Positions 54,910 to 64,000 of a stretch of 64,000 nucleotides of DNA are shown in pieces (position 1 is the stretch's first letter; every line of letters starts with the position of its first letter). The DNA comes from Plasmodiophora brassicae (Eukaryota > Endomyxa > Phytomyxea > Plasmodiophorida > Plasmodiophoridae). A program made the translations under genes and the position numbers. A model generated the notes under the pieces. That model worked only from the letters and a program-made list of their open reading frames with translations, was not told where the DNA came from and made no database searches. The stretch covers positions 1 through 64,000 of the forward strand of contig JASFAU010000010.1 of assembly GCA_039704465.1 (NCBI GenBank). Direction: 5' to 3'.

Positions 54910-55497
54910 ATGACGTCAGTGCCGGCCGTACTGCTGGTGGCCGGCATTGCTGCCATCGCTAAACCGCTGGTAGATGGGTCTGCGGTGCAGAAGCTAGACG
55001 ATCTCATGAACGAACTTGTACTCGAAATGGCCTCGTGCGACATCGACGATGCCTACCCTGACAGCTGTGGGCGGGCCGGGACGCCCGCTGCCCTGCCGCC
55101 GCGATTCCTATGCACGCATGAACGGGATGAGGTGCCTGCCCCACCGACGCGTTCCGTGTCGCTACCCGGCGCTCCACCTGAGTTCGACGGGCATTCCAGC
55201 CTTATCAAGGAATGGGATGCGCTCTGGCAGGCACTGCGACGCCTGCCTCCGTACCCGCCGCCGACTCGACCCCTGCCTGCACCTCCAGTCGAATCGTCGA
55301 ATGCAGATCAGCAGGTGGACACCGCCGTTACTCGCTGTCGACCGGATCATGGACAGGGGCGGGCATCGTCCGGCCGTACCGTGACGCTGTGGAATTCGTA
55401 CCCGCCGCCGCCTCATAGCAACGCTCGCGTGCTGGTGCACCCGCGCGTTGCCAAACTTCGACGGGATCGCAAGCCGGGTCCTGTCGTTCATCGGTAG
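54910..55497 (+). CDS. Small secreted Pro-rich protein
   Basis: A single exon encodes 195 aa from the ATG at 54910, chosen because it opens a signal peptide (MTSVPAVLLVAGIAAIA). An ATG at 54865 would bury the signal. The mature part has CDIDDAYPDSCG, a Trp-containing helix (LIKEWDALWQALRRLPPY) and Pro-rich stretches. No domain is recognised. It shares a 275-bp divergent promoter interval with the Cys-rich secreted gene. Confidence 0.55.
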   Translation: MTSVPAVLLVAGIAAIAKPLVDGSAVQKLDDLMNELVLEMASCDIDDAYPDSCGRAGTPAALPPRFLCTHERDEVPAPPTRSVSLPGAPPEFDGHSSLIKEWDALWQALRRLPPYPPPTRPLPAPPVESSNADQQVDTAVTRCRPDHGQGRASSGRTVTLWNSYPPPPHSNARVLVHPRVAKLRRDRKPGPVVHR

Positions 55498-55770
55498 GGA
55501 TGGTGGTAACGCCCCTACCAGGCGGCGGTGTCGTCCCAAAGGTTGGCCCCGTTGCCCATCCGCGCTAACCAGACAATACACGTTTACGAGGCATTGCGTA
55601 GGGTGGCAATCATCTGCGCCTCCAGCTGCCCATTGGAGAACGTATTCAGCGAGCCACCAATCAGCAACCACTGATGCGCGCCGTTACCGTCTGCCTTAGC
55701 TTGATCTTGGCGAGGATCTCGGACACGGTCTGCTCCAGAGTCTGCAACGCGCGCCCACACACATACAACG

Positions 55771-56364
55771 TCAATCATCGTCGTCATGGCGCGCGTCAGA
55801 CGCGCGAACACGCACGAGCATTCTCCGGATGCGGCCGCGTTCGAAGGAGCTCTCCTGTCGCATCTGCCGGGTCATCATGGTCTGCAGTGTGGCGATCCTG
55901 CCGAACACCTCGTCCTGGCGGCGCTGCAGGTCGGCCAGCGCGGTCTGCGCCGCCGAGATCATGTCGCGGACGCGCTCGAACTCCTCCACGTCGTCGTCGT
56001 CGAACCCGTGGCCCTCGTCGCCCTCGCCGGTGCCCGTCGTCCGCGCCTGCAGGGCCTCCACGCAGACGCGCAGACGCTGGATCTCGTCGCCGACGACGTC
56101 AATGTCCCGCTGGATGCCCGCGTACACGACGGCCAGGTCTGCGCGAGCAACGACCAGCTCCTGGATCGATCCCGTCGCTGTCGTCGTCGTCGTCGCCGTC
56201 GCACCGGCCTCGTTGGCGGCGGGCGCGCGCACCGACTGGTCGACAATGTCGCGAAGTTCCTGCCGGCACTTGCCCAGGCGGTCCTCCAGCTCGGCCGTCG
56301 TCGGCAGCGCGTTCAGCTGGGCGGCGTACCTGGACGCCGTCGCCGACGACGCGATTCGCACCAT
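55771..56364 (-). CDS. Coiled-coil protein
   Basis: A single exon encodes 197 aa. Heptad-rich helices occupy much of it (TAELEDRLGKCRQELRDIV; RDMISAAQTALADLQRR; EVFGRIATLQTMMTRQM). A Thr-rich linker follows the first helix. It ends with a basic stretch and HDDDD. There is no signal peptide, unlike its neighbours. It could be a tether or cytoskeletal adaptor; no family is recognised. Confidence 0.65.
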   Translation of the reverse strand: MVRIASSATASRYAAQLNALPTTAELEDRLGKCRQELRDIVDQSVRAPAANEAGATATTTTTATGSIQELVVARADLAVVYAGIQRDIDVVGDEIQRLRVCVEALQARTTGTGEGDEGHGFDDDDVEEFERVRDMISAAQTALADLQRRQDEVFGRIATLQTMMTRQMRQESSFERGRIRRMLVRVRASDARHDDDD

Positions 56365-56583
56365 GAGCAGTGGCGCTGCTGGGCACGTTAGGACACGTCA
56401 GGGCACGCGCCATCGAGAACGATCATCGGTCCACACACACACACGCGCTTCCAGATGGTTCACGAGGGTGCAAATATCCCGAACAACGTCGACCGGGGAG
56501 GGTTCCAGACTGGTCAGTGCTGTCACGACGACCACCGCAGGGTTCCGTATCGCCTCGTGGGCCAGGTGTGTGTACTGTGTGGT

Positions 56584-57537
56584 TTACATGTAGCGGGTGG
56601 CGCTGGGCGCCATGTAGGCCGGGGCTGGGTTCGGGTTGCCGCCCAGCACGGGCACGAACTGGGGCGCGATCAGCACCGCCGGCGACGCCGCCGGGATGAT
56701 GCACTCCTGTGGAGCCGATGCCGGCGACGCGACGATCGGGACCAGCACCTGCGGCGGTTGCTGTTGCTGGATGATCAGCGTCGCGTACGAACCGACCGCC
56801 GGGGCATCGGTCGGCACCGGGCGCACCGCCGCCGCCGGTGCTGGACTCGTTGCTGGGCTGGGACCTGCTGGGTACAGTGCCGCTGGGGCAGGCGCCTCGT
56901 CGTCGTCGTCCACTTCGGGACTGTCGTCCGAACCTGGCGTCGGCGCGGGCGTTCCCGGCGCCGTTGTTCGCGTCGCGGGCGCTGCTACGTTGCCAGTCGG
57001 CGGCGGCGTTGTCGTTGTCGAAGCCGGCACCGGAGATGGGGACGCCGTCGCCGGGGCGCGCGTCATGGGCGACGCCACCGCTGACGACGGTGGTGGTGTT
57101 GGTGGCGGTGGTGGAGATGTGACAGGGGCAAACGATGACGGCGCCGGCGAGGGCACCGGTGCGAACGTCGGCGACGTCGTTGCCCATAACGTGGAGCTGT
57201 TCGTTGTGGGAGGCGCCGTCGTGGCTGGTACCGGGTACCGGGTCGACGTCACTGGGCCATGCTCCGGGTACAGGCCGGTGGCCGGCGACGACGACGAGGG
57301 AGCGGACGGCGCCGGGTACAGCGTCGGTTCGACGTAGTCGCCGATGTGGCGGTAGAACGAGCGCGACACCTGCGGGAACGGCGGCGTGTCTGGCACGATC
57401 GGGATCTGCGTTGGCGCCGATGCGTTCGCCAACGTGCTGGCGTTACGGTGGGGGTCGTCAACGGTGGCATTCTGGGCCAGCGCCGGCCAGCCGGCCGACA
57501 TCGCCAGCACGCACAGGCACGTGATCATGGGCGACAT
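56584..57537 (-). CDS. Secreted Pro/Thr/Ser/Ala-rich mucin-like protein
   Basis: A single exon encodes 317 aa from the ATG at 57537, which gives a signal peptide (MITCLCVLAMSAGWPALA) and a mature start QNATV. An upstream in-frame ATG has no signal character. The mature protein is low in complexity, with TTAPPTTNSS, SPPPPPTPPPS and SPSPVPASTTTTPPPTG, and carries N-glycosylation sites near the start. A short conserved-looking C-terminus (VLVPIVASPA) follows a Q run. It is probably a glycosylated wall or surface protein. Confidence 0.7.
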   Translation of the reverse strand: MSPMITCLCVLAMSAGWPALAQNATVDDPHRNASTLANASAPTQIPIVPDTPPFPQVSRSFYRHIGDYVEPTLYPAPSAPSSSSPATGLYPEHGPVTSTRYPVPATTAPPTTNSSTLWATTSPTFAPVPSPAPSSFAPVTSPPPPPTPPPSSAVASPMTRAPATASPSPVPASTTTTPPPTGNVAAPATRTTAPGTPAPTPGSDDSPEVDDDDEAPAPAALYPAGPSPATSPAPAAAVRPVPTDAPAVGSYATLIIQQQQPPQVLVPIVASPASAPQECIIPAASPAVLIAPQFVPVLGGNPNPAPAYMAPSATRYM

Positions 57538-57751
57538 TATGGGAATGAGCGCCTCGGGGACGACGGGTGGAGAGCAGACCGGACGACGGGTGACTCTGAC
57601 TCCAGGTCGGGTCAAGCCAGCCACAGGGCGCCCCCCGATGGAGGAGTTGCGTCAACACGCTGGCCTTGGCGATTGAGTCACACTCAGTCGATACCGTTAT
57701 TTTAGAATCTTATTCCTGTATTGGTTTATCACCTGCTGCTGGGGCAGGGAT

Positions 57752-59886
57752 TTAGACGCGCGCCAGGCCATGCCGAGGCGGCATGGGCCCATCGTACGCC
57801 ATCGGCCCGCCATAGGCGACCGGATTCCCGGCCGCCGCTGGCGCCTGCGTCACACCCAAGGCGAACGCATCGACAGGGATGGCCAGGACGGGGAACGCGA
57901 CGAGCGCGTTCGGATCCGGTACCGATGGGTTCCGCATGGCGGCCAGTGCCAGGTCCCCTGACGACGGGGCAGGGGGTACGACCGGCGGGACCGTCATCAC
58001 GGGTGCCATAGACGATGTCGGTCCCGGGCTGACTGGCGCGACGCTGGTGGATCCGGTTGTAGGCGCCGGCGACGACGCGGGCGCTGGGGTCGGCGATGTG
58101 CTCGACGGAGGCGGTGTCGTAGGTGGCGCTGCTGTCCTGGAATCGACGGACGACCCTGGTGCAGGCGAGGGGGCTGGCGTCGGCGACGGAGATGGGGCAG
58201 ACGCCGACCCAGACGGGTACAGCGCGTGCCGGCCGCTCCGGTACCCTCGAGCCGAGGCGTCCGACGGCGCCCGCCCCGCTGCTGCCGCCGGCGATCGACC
58301 CGTCGCAGGATCCGCCGACGCGCCCGATGTTGTTGGTGCCGGTGACGTTGTCGCCGCTAGCACGTCACCACCCGACGTTGGAGCTGGTGATGGTGCCGGC
58401 GTTGGCGCAGGCGTCGGCGCTGGCGTTGGCGCGGGAGTCGGCGCTGGCGTTGGCGCGGGAGTCGGTGCAGGCGTTGGTGCAGGCGTCGGTGCGGGAGTCG
58501 GTGCGGGCGTTGGTGCAGGCGTCGGCGCGGGAGTCGGTGCAGGCGTGGGCGCGGGAGTCGGTGCGGGCGTAACGGGTGCAACTGAGGCGGCCGACGTCGT
58601 CGGTGCAGGAGATGGCACGGGTGACGCAGGGTCGTTCCGCGCCGCATCGCTTCTGGCATTGGTCGACGGCGACGGCGCTGTGATGCACTCGTTGTTGTCA
58701 GGGACCTGCCTCGGGTTGGCGGGTCCTGGCGAGACGCGATCCGCCGCCGGGATCTGGTCGGGTCGCATGGTGACAATGGGCAGGTGGATGCCGCACCCGT
58801 CCAGGTTGGCCGGTGCCGACGGCAGGGCGCGCAGGTTCGACTCGGCGACCTGCTCGAACCGGGGCCCCAGCGCCTTGTCCCGGATGCAGTTGTCGATCGC
58901 CAGCTGGACGCCCGGGTTCGCGGCCGCCTCGCGCTCCAGCCCGCAGCAGCATTGCCTGGCGACCTCGTTCAGCACCTTGGCGCTCTCGAAGACGGGCGCG
59001 CACGGCGCCGCCTCCGCGCCAGGCGAGGCGTACGCGGGCACCTCCTCGACCGATGACGCTGGTGCTGGGCCGCACCGGTCCTTCACATTGGCAATCGGTG
59101 CCACGCCGGCACCACCAGGGGCGCCCACCGCGAACTGGGCCGCCCACTCGCCAGCGGGCGCGTCCCGGCGACGCCGCGCGTCGCACGTGCCGCACATCCC
59201 GGTGCAGGCCGTCGCGCCGGGCGCGTCAACGCGCACCATGAACGGCGACAACGACACGGTGATCGGCCCGTCCCGCGTCGTGTTGATCTGAAGGTCCAGA
59301 TGCCGCTGCCCTGCATCAGGGGCACACCCCCCGGTCAGCGAATGCGATGCGACGCGACGTATCGTCGTGGCCGTCCTACCCACGTAGTGCAACGCGATCG
59401 GGATCCTCGACGGCGACACGCCGTTGATGTTGTCGCGGACGAAGGCGGGCGCCGCATCGAGCGGCATCGCCTGGCCGAGGACGTGGACCAGGTCCCAGGT
59501 GCCGCCCCTGATCGACCCCGTCCTCATGTTGAACCGGCACAGGCCGTCGTCAACCTGGGCAGCAGAGGGCGACAACGTCAGTGTGGGGCGCGCAGGCCAG
59601 GGGACGAACGGCCCGGGCGCCGGGGGCGTACCTTGATGCGGCACGAGTCCAGGAAGGAGACGGTGCCGTTGTAGTCGGCGGGCGAGCGGTACTCGCACTG
59701 GAGCTCGACCTCGGCCGTGCTGAACATGCGGAACAGGCCCTGGCCGGCGTAGTCGAACGTCTGCCCCTGGCACTGCTGGACGTGGCCGGCGCCCGACGAC
59801 GTGCATTGGCAGGGGGCCGACGCGACGAGCGACGCGCGCATGGCCATGGCGGCCAGGACACCCAGCAGCGGGACGTATCGAGGCAT
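57752..59886 (-). CDS. Secreted VWD/C8-like protein with TPAP repeat tail
   Basis: Three exons (59886-59632, 59554-59380, 59310-57752) encode 662 aa; the second intron (69 nt) keeps frame even if retained. The signal peptide runs [16 protein letters not shown] to VASA. The mature part has CQC..., [13 protein letters not shown] and SCRIK, then [19 protein letters not shown], which follow a von Willebrand D-type order. A C8-like stretch follows ([16 protein letters not shown]). The rest is a Pro/Thr/Ala stalk with about 15 TPAP units. It is the head-to-head paralogue of the gene at 60650. The C-terminus (PPRHGLARV) has no membrane anchor. Confidence 0.8.
58376..58575 (-). repeat. 12-bp minisatellite encoding TPAP units
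   Basis: About 16 near-identical 12-bp units of the GGCGCGGGAGTC / GGTGCAGGCGTT kind encode (TPAP)n on the minus strand. All units keep frame. Length polymorphism between isolates is likely. Confidence 0.9.
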
Positions 59887-60649
59887 ATAGAGACAGCGAC
59901 GGCCGCGCCTAGCGATTAGATTGAATCTATGCGAATGCACGTCTCACGAACAGGGCCAGATCGTTTCTCTGTGTGTCCTCGGCGTGACTCAACGGTACCG
60001 GTTGAGTAAAACGGCGTTGACCCGGCGAGCGCTGACTGGTTTCGTCGTTGACCCGCCGCCGTTCCGTCTCTGGACCGATCACGAACGACGCACCACGTTC
60101 GCAGCAGGCTGTGTGCTTCGTAGCCGGGCGCCTGCGCATGGTCGTACGTTGCGTCTGACGGGTGGCGGAACGAGGATCGCTGCTCGAACGGCAACCGAAA
60201 GCGTCCCCACGCGCCGGTGTGTCTCCTGTACGCCGGGCGACGACCCGGGAGAGGGTTGCCCTCGACAAACGTACAGTAGGAAGCCTGGTCGGCGATCGTG
60301 CTCCTGGGCCCAGGAGCGGAATCTCCGGCCCGGGTCAGATTCGCGCCGAACAACGAACATTTGGAAAACGGGAACGGGGATGCGCGCGCGCGTGCTCGGC
60401 CCATGGGTTGATTCACGCGCCGACGACGAGGTACACGATCCGCGCGTGACCCGCGGGACGCGCTCGCATGACTCACCTGACCCGCGCGCATCGCCTCTCG
60501 CCCTTGTGACGTCTGCACCGCGCGACGCTTCGTCCACTTGTCAATCGGACGTATTTAACGCACGTCGTGTGGCGCGGGCGCGTCCTGTGGCTCATCCCCC
60601 AAACTCTAAACCGTCTCCCTATCTAAACCCGTCCCCGGCGGCAGGCAGC
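59887..60649. promoter_or_regulatory. Divergent promoter region between the two VWD-like genes
   Basis: This is 763 bp between head-to-head paralogues. Both strands carry long open frames (to about 120 aa) because of the GC-rich sequence, but none has a signal or domain. A shared control region is inferred from the layout. Confidence 0.5.
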
Positions 60650-63513
60650 ATGCGCGTCGTCGCCCTATCGATCCTGGCGCTGGTGGTCGCGACCACCGCC
60701 CACAGCGCCGTGCACTGCTCGATCCACGGGTCCACCCATGTCGTCATGTCGGACGGCACCAGCAAGTACCAGCAGCACAGCGGCGGCCTGTTCCGCGCGT
60801 TCGCCACCGCCTACAACGGCATGCGCCTCGAGGTCCAGTGCGAGTTCACCGATCGGACCGCCGCCCCGGGCGCCTCGCCGCAGCAGGTCACGTCGTCGTC
60901 GGCCGTGCTCAGCGAACCCGAGATGACGTCCTGCCGCCTCCGGGTCTACGATGTGGCGCGCGGGTGCGGCGTCGACGTCCGCCACGACGGCACGCTGAAC
61001 CGCGGGTACGGGTCCATCGCCGGCCGGGCCATGCCGCTGGCCGCCATGAACCAGGTGCCCATCGACCCGCACCTCGGCGTCAAGGTCATCCCGTTGACCG
61101 GCAACGCCCTGTCCGTCGAGGCGAACTGGAACGGCACCTTCATTCAGGTACGATGTGTCGCGATGCGCCCCTGTCCCCCCCTCCCCTGACGCGCGTGCCG
61201 CTGGGCAGGTCGTCCTGGGCGAGAAGTACATGCAGGTGCACAGCGCCGTCGTGCCCAGCTGCGTCGGCCTGTGCGGCAACTGCCAGGGCGTGCAGGCGCC
61301 CCCGATGGACATCAGCTCGATGGCGGCGTTCGTCGCGTCGCAGCAGGTCGCCCCCGCGCAGGCCATCCAGCCGCAGGCCCTGTGCGGCACGTCGGGCCTC
61401 GGCCTCGGCGCTTCCCTGTCGACAGGTCGCCTCCCCCGCTCGTCGTCCTCGTCATCGTCGCACCCAACTGACCGTTGGGTGCACACAGGCATCCCACAGC
61501 TGTTCCCGCAGCAACAGCAGGGCGCCGCGATGCTGGGCGCGTACCCGTACCCGGCGTACTCGCCGCCGACGCTGGCCGACCTGTACTACACGGCCCAGTT
61601 CCCGACCGAGGCGCAGCTGCTGATGGCGTTCGAGCAGTGCTCGGCCGGCGACATGGTCCGCCTGCAGTACGACCCGATCTTCAACTCGTTCGTCGAGGAC
61701 TGCATGTACGACAAGTCGCTGGGCGTCGGGTACGTGTGTGTGTGTGCCGCGCGCGCGCCCCCTCCATGCGCTGACCGCCCTGTTGCTCTGCAGGTTCGAT
61801 GCGGCGGCGAAGTCGTCGATGGACGCGTTCGTCACGTTCACCGAGTCGATCCTTCGTAGCGCGCGGGTCGCCCAGGTGCTGGCCGTGTCGCCGTACCTGG
61901 TGCAGGTCTGCGCGGCCTGCATCCCGGTCCAGTGGCCCGACACGATCCAGACGACGCAGATCCTGACGTCGATCACGTCGTCGTCGTCCGGGTCCGCCCG
62001 CGCCTACGAGCGCCTGGCCAGCGGCGGCGTCACGTTCCCGATGCGGTACGCGTCGATCAACAACTACGCCATCGATCCGTTCGTGCAGACGCTGCTGGCG
62101 TCGGCGCTGTCGAGCGCGTCGGCCAGCAGCAGCAGCAGCAGCTGGAACGCTAACATCGTCATGCCGTCGTGGTCGTCGGCCTCGATGCTGACGCTGCCCT
62201 CGCAGCTGGTGTCTGCGCCCCTCGTCGTCGACGGGCAATCGTCGCTGTCGTGGAACACGATGCCGCTGCTGGGCGGCGGCGTCTGCACCACCATCGACCC
62301 GTCTCGCCTGGCGCAGATCGAGATGCTGATCCAGCAGTACGTCGAGGGCGGGCAGGCGACGCAGCTGGCGTCCCTGATCCAGCAGGGGCAGTACTACTCG
62401 GTCTGCCAGGCCCTGGCCTGCGGCATGGGCCAGCGGTCGCCCACGATGGCCAGCTTCGCGTCCTACCTGCCCATGTCGTCGGTGGCGTCGATCTGCCCCA
62501 TCAGCACGGTGCCGTCGTCCATGTTCTACCACAGCTACGGGCAGTACAACGGCAGCAACCTGCCGTACAACGTCTACGGGCAGTCCACCGCCTCGCTGTA
62601 CGACAACTACCTGCAAGGCGCCACGTACGCCCAGCAGATGCTGGGCATGTACGGGTCGTACGGCTCCATGAGCGGGTCCATGTACGGGCAGGGCATCAGC
62701 GGCAACCCCTACTACGGCGGCGGCCAGGCGTTCCCCACCGGCAACGGCATGTGGAACGCTGCCAACGGCAACGTCGCGAATGGCTACTTGAGTGGCCAGG
62801 CCTTCGGCGCCAACAGCATGTCGAATGGCAACGTCGCCAACGGCATGTGGAATGGCAACGCCGCCAACGGCATGTGGAACGGCAACGTCGCCAACGGCAT
62901 GTGGAGCGGCAACGTCGCCAACGGCTACTTCAATGGCCAGGCGTTCGGCGCCAATAGTATGTGGAATGGCAACGTCGCGAATGGCTACCTGAGTGGCCAG
63001 GCCGTCGGCGCCAACGGCATGTGGAACGGCAACGTCGCCAACGGCCAGGCGTACGGCGGCAACATGTTCAACGGGAACCTGGCCGCCAGCCAGTACCTCG
63101 GCGGGCAGGCCCTCAACGGCAACGGCTTCGTGGCCGGGTCGGGCGTCCTGAACGGCGCAGGCCAGGCCGGCATGATGACCGGCAGCAGCGTCCTGAACGG
63201 CGCGTACGCCAATGCGAACATGCTCGGCACGGGCAGCGTCAACACGTTGGCCGGCCAGTTCGGTGGCAACTTCAACGGGCAATTCGCAGGCGGCGCGTTC
63301 AGCATGAACGGCCAGATGTCCGTCACCGGTGGAGCATCACAGCAGCTGCTGAACGAGGCCGAAATGCTGGCCGGCGCGCCGGCCATGTCGCCTGTGCAAG
63401 GCGCAATGGGGACCGGAGGTTCGACCGCCGAGCGCATCCTGGCGCAGCAGGACACGGGCAACACCGTGCAGGCGCTGGGGCAGGCACCGCTCGGCGCCAC
63501 GCTGATGGCCTAA
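60650..63513 (+). CDS. Secreted VWD/C8-like protein with Asn/Gly repeat tail
   Basis: Four exons (60650-61147, 61209-61425, 61489-61729, 61794-63513) over 61-, 63- and 64-nt introns encode 891 aa. Signal peptide MRVVALSILALVVATTAHS. The VWD-like part has HCSIHGSTHVVMSDG, LFRAFATAYNGMRLEVQCEF, SCRLRVYD, then VVPSCVGLCGNC; the C8-like part has FEQCSAGD and FVEDCMYDKSLG. These align in order with the minus-strand paralogue. The second half is Ser/Gln/Tyr-rich and then Asn/Gly-rich with NGMWNGNVAN units. The 63-nt intron keeps frame if retained. It is probably an extracellular or wall component. Confidence 0.82.
62750..63110 (+). repeat. Imperfect NGMWNGNVANG repeats
   Basis: Units of about 30-33 bp built on AATGGCAACGTCGCCAACGG recur some eight to ten times and encode NGNVANG with GMW or GYL spacers. 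A longer unit holding GQAFGAN also repeats. All remain in frame with the host gene. Confidence 0.85.
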
Positions 63514-63621
63514 ACGGCGTCCCCCGGATCACGTAAATAACGATACACAGTTGGTTATAGGACGCCGCGCGCCAGCGCCTCCGTTCATGGCCAGTGTTGT
63601 GTGTACTGGCGGTAGGCAGAG

Positions 63622-63973
63622 TTACGGCTCCTTTGGCGTCACCGCCTCGCCTGTCAGACACGTGCAATGAGAACGCAGGCTGCCTCCTGGGCGATCGCAG
63701 ACCGTAGTAGAATTTCTGCAGGAACGGCGACACGTGGCGCGACGATTGGACCAGGCTGGCCGGGACGGCGATCTTCGTGTCACGCCACGGTTCCAACGCC
63801 TTCAGGACGTGGGACCTGGTCTTGAACCCCAGCAGGGTCTCATGCAGTTCCATCTCGGCCTTGCAGCGAAGCATGTCGATCATGTTGATGTCGTCCACGT
63901 CCCTGAACCGGCGAAACCGCGTCCCGACGTTCTTGACGGCCTGCGGCGTCGACATGTCGCTGATGTCATAACC
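63622..63973 (-). CDS. NDUFA6: NDUFA6-like complex I LYR subunit, partial
   Basis: The window holds the last two exons (63973-63703 and 63650-63622, with a 52-nt intron). The text INMIDMLRCKAEMELHETL, FKTRSHVLKAL and FLQKFYYGEAVTPKEP follows the NDUFA6/B14 pattern (a K.KMELEET stretch, the KQRTHVM helix, and the FLSKFY end). Upstream of 63973 the minus strand shows an AG acceptor after CCGAT, so the LYR-containing N-terminus lies outside the window. NDUFA6 is a mitochondrial complex I accessory subunit that binds acyl carrier protein. The ATG at 63955 is probably internal. Confidence 0.82.
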
Positions 63974-64000
63974 CTATCGGGGGGCGGACGCGTGTCATTC

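Noticed and set aside
57879..59291. 470-codon plus-strand frame rich in GVGAG
   Set aside because: It is the antisense of the TPAP repeat in the VWD-like gene. It has no signal peptide and no splice support.
61681..63282. 533-codon minus-strand frame over the Asn/Gly-repeat gene
   Set aside because: It is the complement of repeat codons; the true exon structure is on the plus strand.

Overview
The window is eukaryotic nuclear DNA from a compact, GC-rich protist genome. Its genes carry many GT-AG introns of about 47-100 nt. It encodes myosin, topoisomerase II, VPS18, EMC2, a UEV, MBF1, a mitochondrial EF-Tu, PUS3 and a p47-like protein, plus several secreted proteins with no obvious relatives. 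The left edge starts with two CCTAAAA-type units, and subtelomeric satellite DNA follows, so the window probably begins at a chromosome end. Composition, intron style and gene content suggest a rhizarian such as a plasmodiophorid. That species-level guess is inference. All exon models were built by eye from GT-AG sites, reading-frame continuity and family similarity.

Layout. 1-3360 is subtelomeric: telomere-like units, a 169-bp satellite array, a 32-bp palindrome and TACCCG-rich repeats. 3361-12500 is a nest of retroelements. A Ty3/gypsy chromovirus with 176-bp LTRs (minus strand) has inserted into a LINE (plus strand). A 1.8-kb piece spanning their junction is duplicated in tandem, and the LINE ends in a fold-back.

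12576-43481 is gene-dense: a fusion of an eEF1A-like GTPase with a short-chain dehydrogenase; a secreted protein with a duplicated domain; a six-exon myosin fused to a PTEN-like domain and C2 domain whose catalytic Cys is Ser; two unrecognised genes; a UEV; a four-TM protein; mitochondrial EF-Tu; MBF1; a membrane protein; a CDCA7-like zinc-finger protein; an LRRC51-like protein; a p47-like SEP-UBX protein; topoisomerase II (13 exons); a two-RRM protein; and PUS3. 30483-32660 is a gene-poor gap. 43482-44164 holds inverted repeats in a divergent promoter.

44165-52607 holds a 7TM receptor-like gene and then a duplicated EMC2/VPS18 divergent pair. In copy 1 only EMC2 survives, in copy 2 only VPS18. 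A 300-bp-arm inverted repeat lies between the copies. 52875-63513 is a run of six genes, five with signal peptides. Two of these are head-to-head paralogues with a VWD/C8-like module and different low-complexity tails. The window ends inside a complex I NDUFA6-like gene.

How they work together: most genes are independent housekeeping functions (translation, chromatin, vesicle tethering, ER membrane insertion). The main points of novelty are the two gene fusions, the EMC2/VPS18 reciprocal loss and the secreted-protein cluster.
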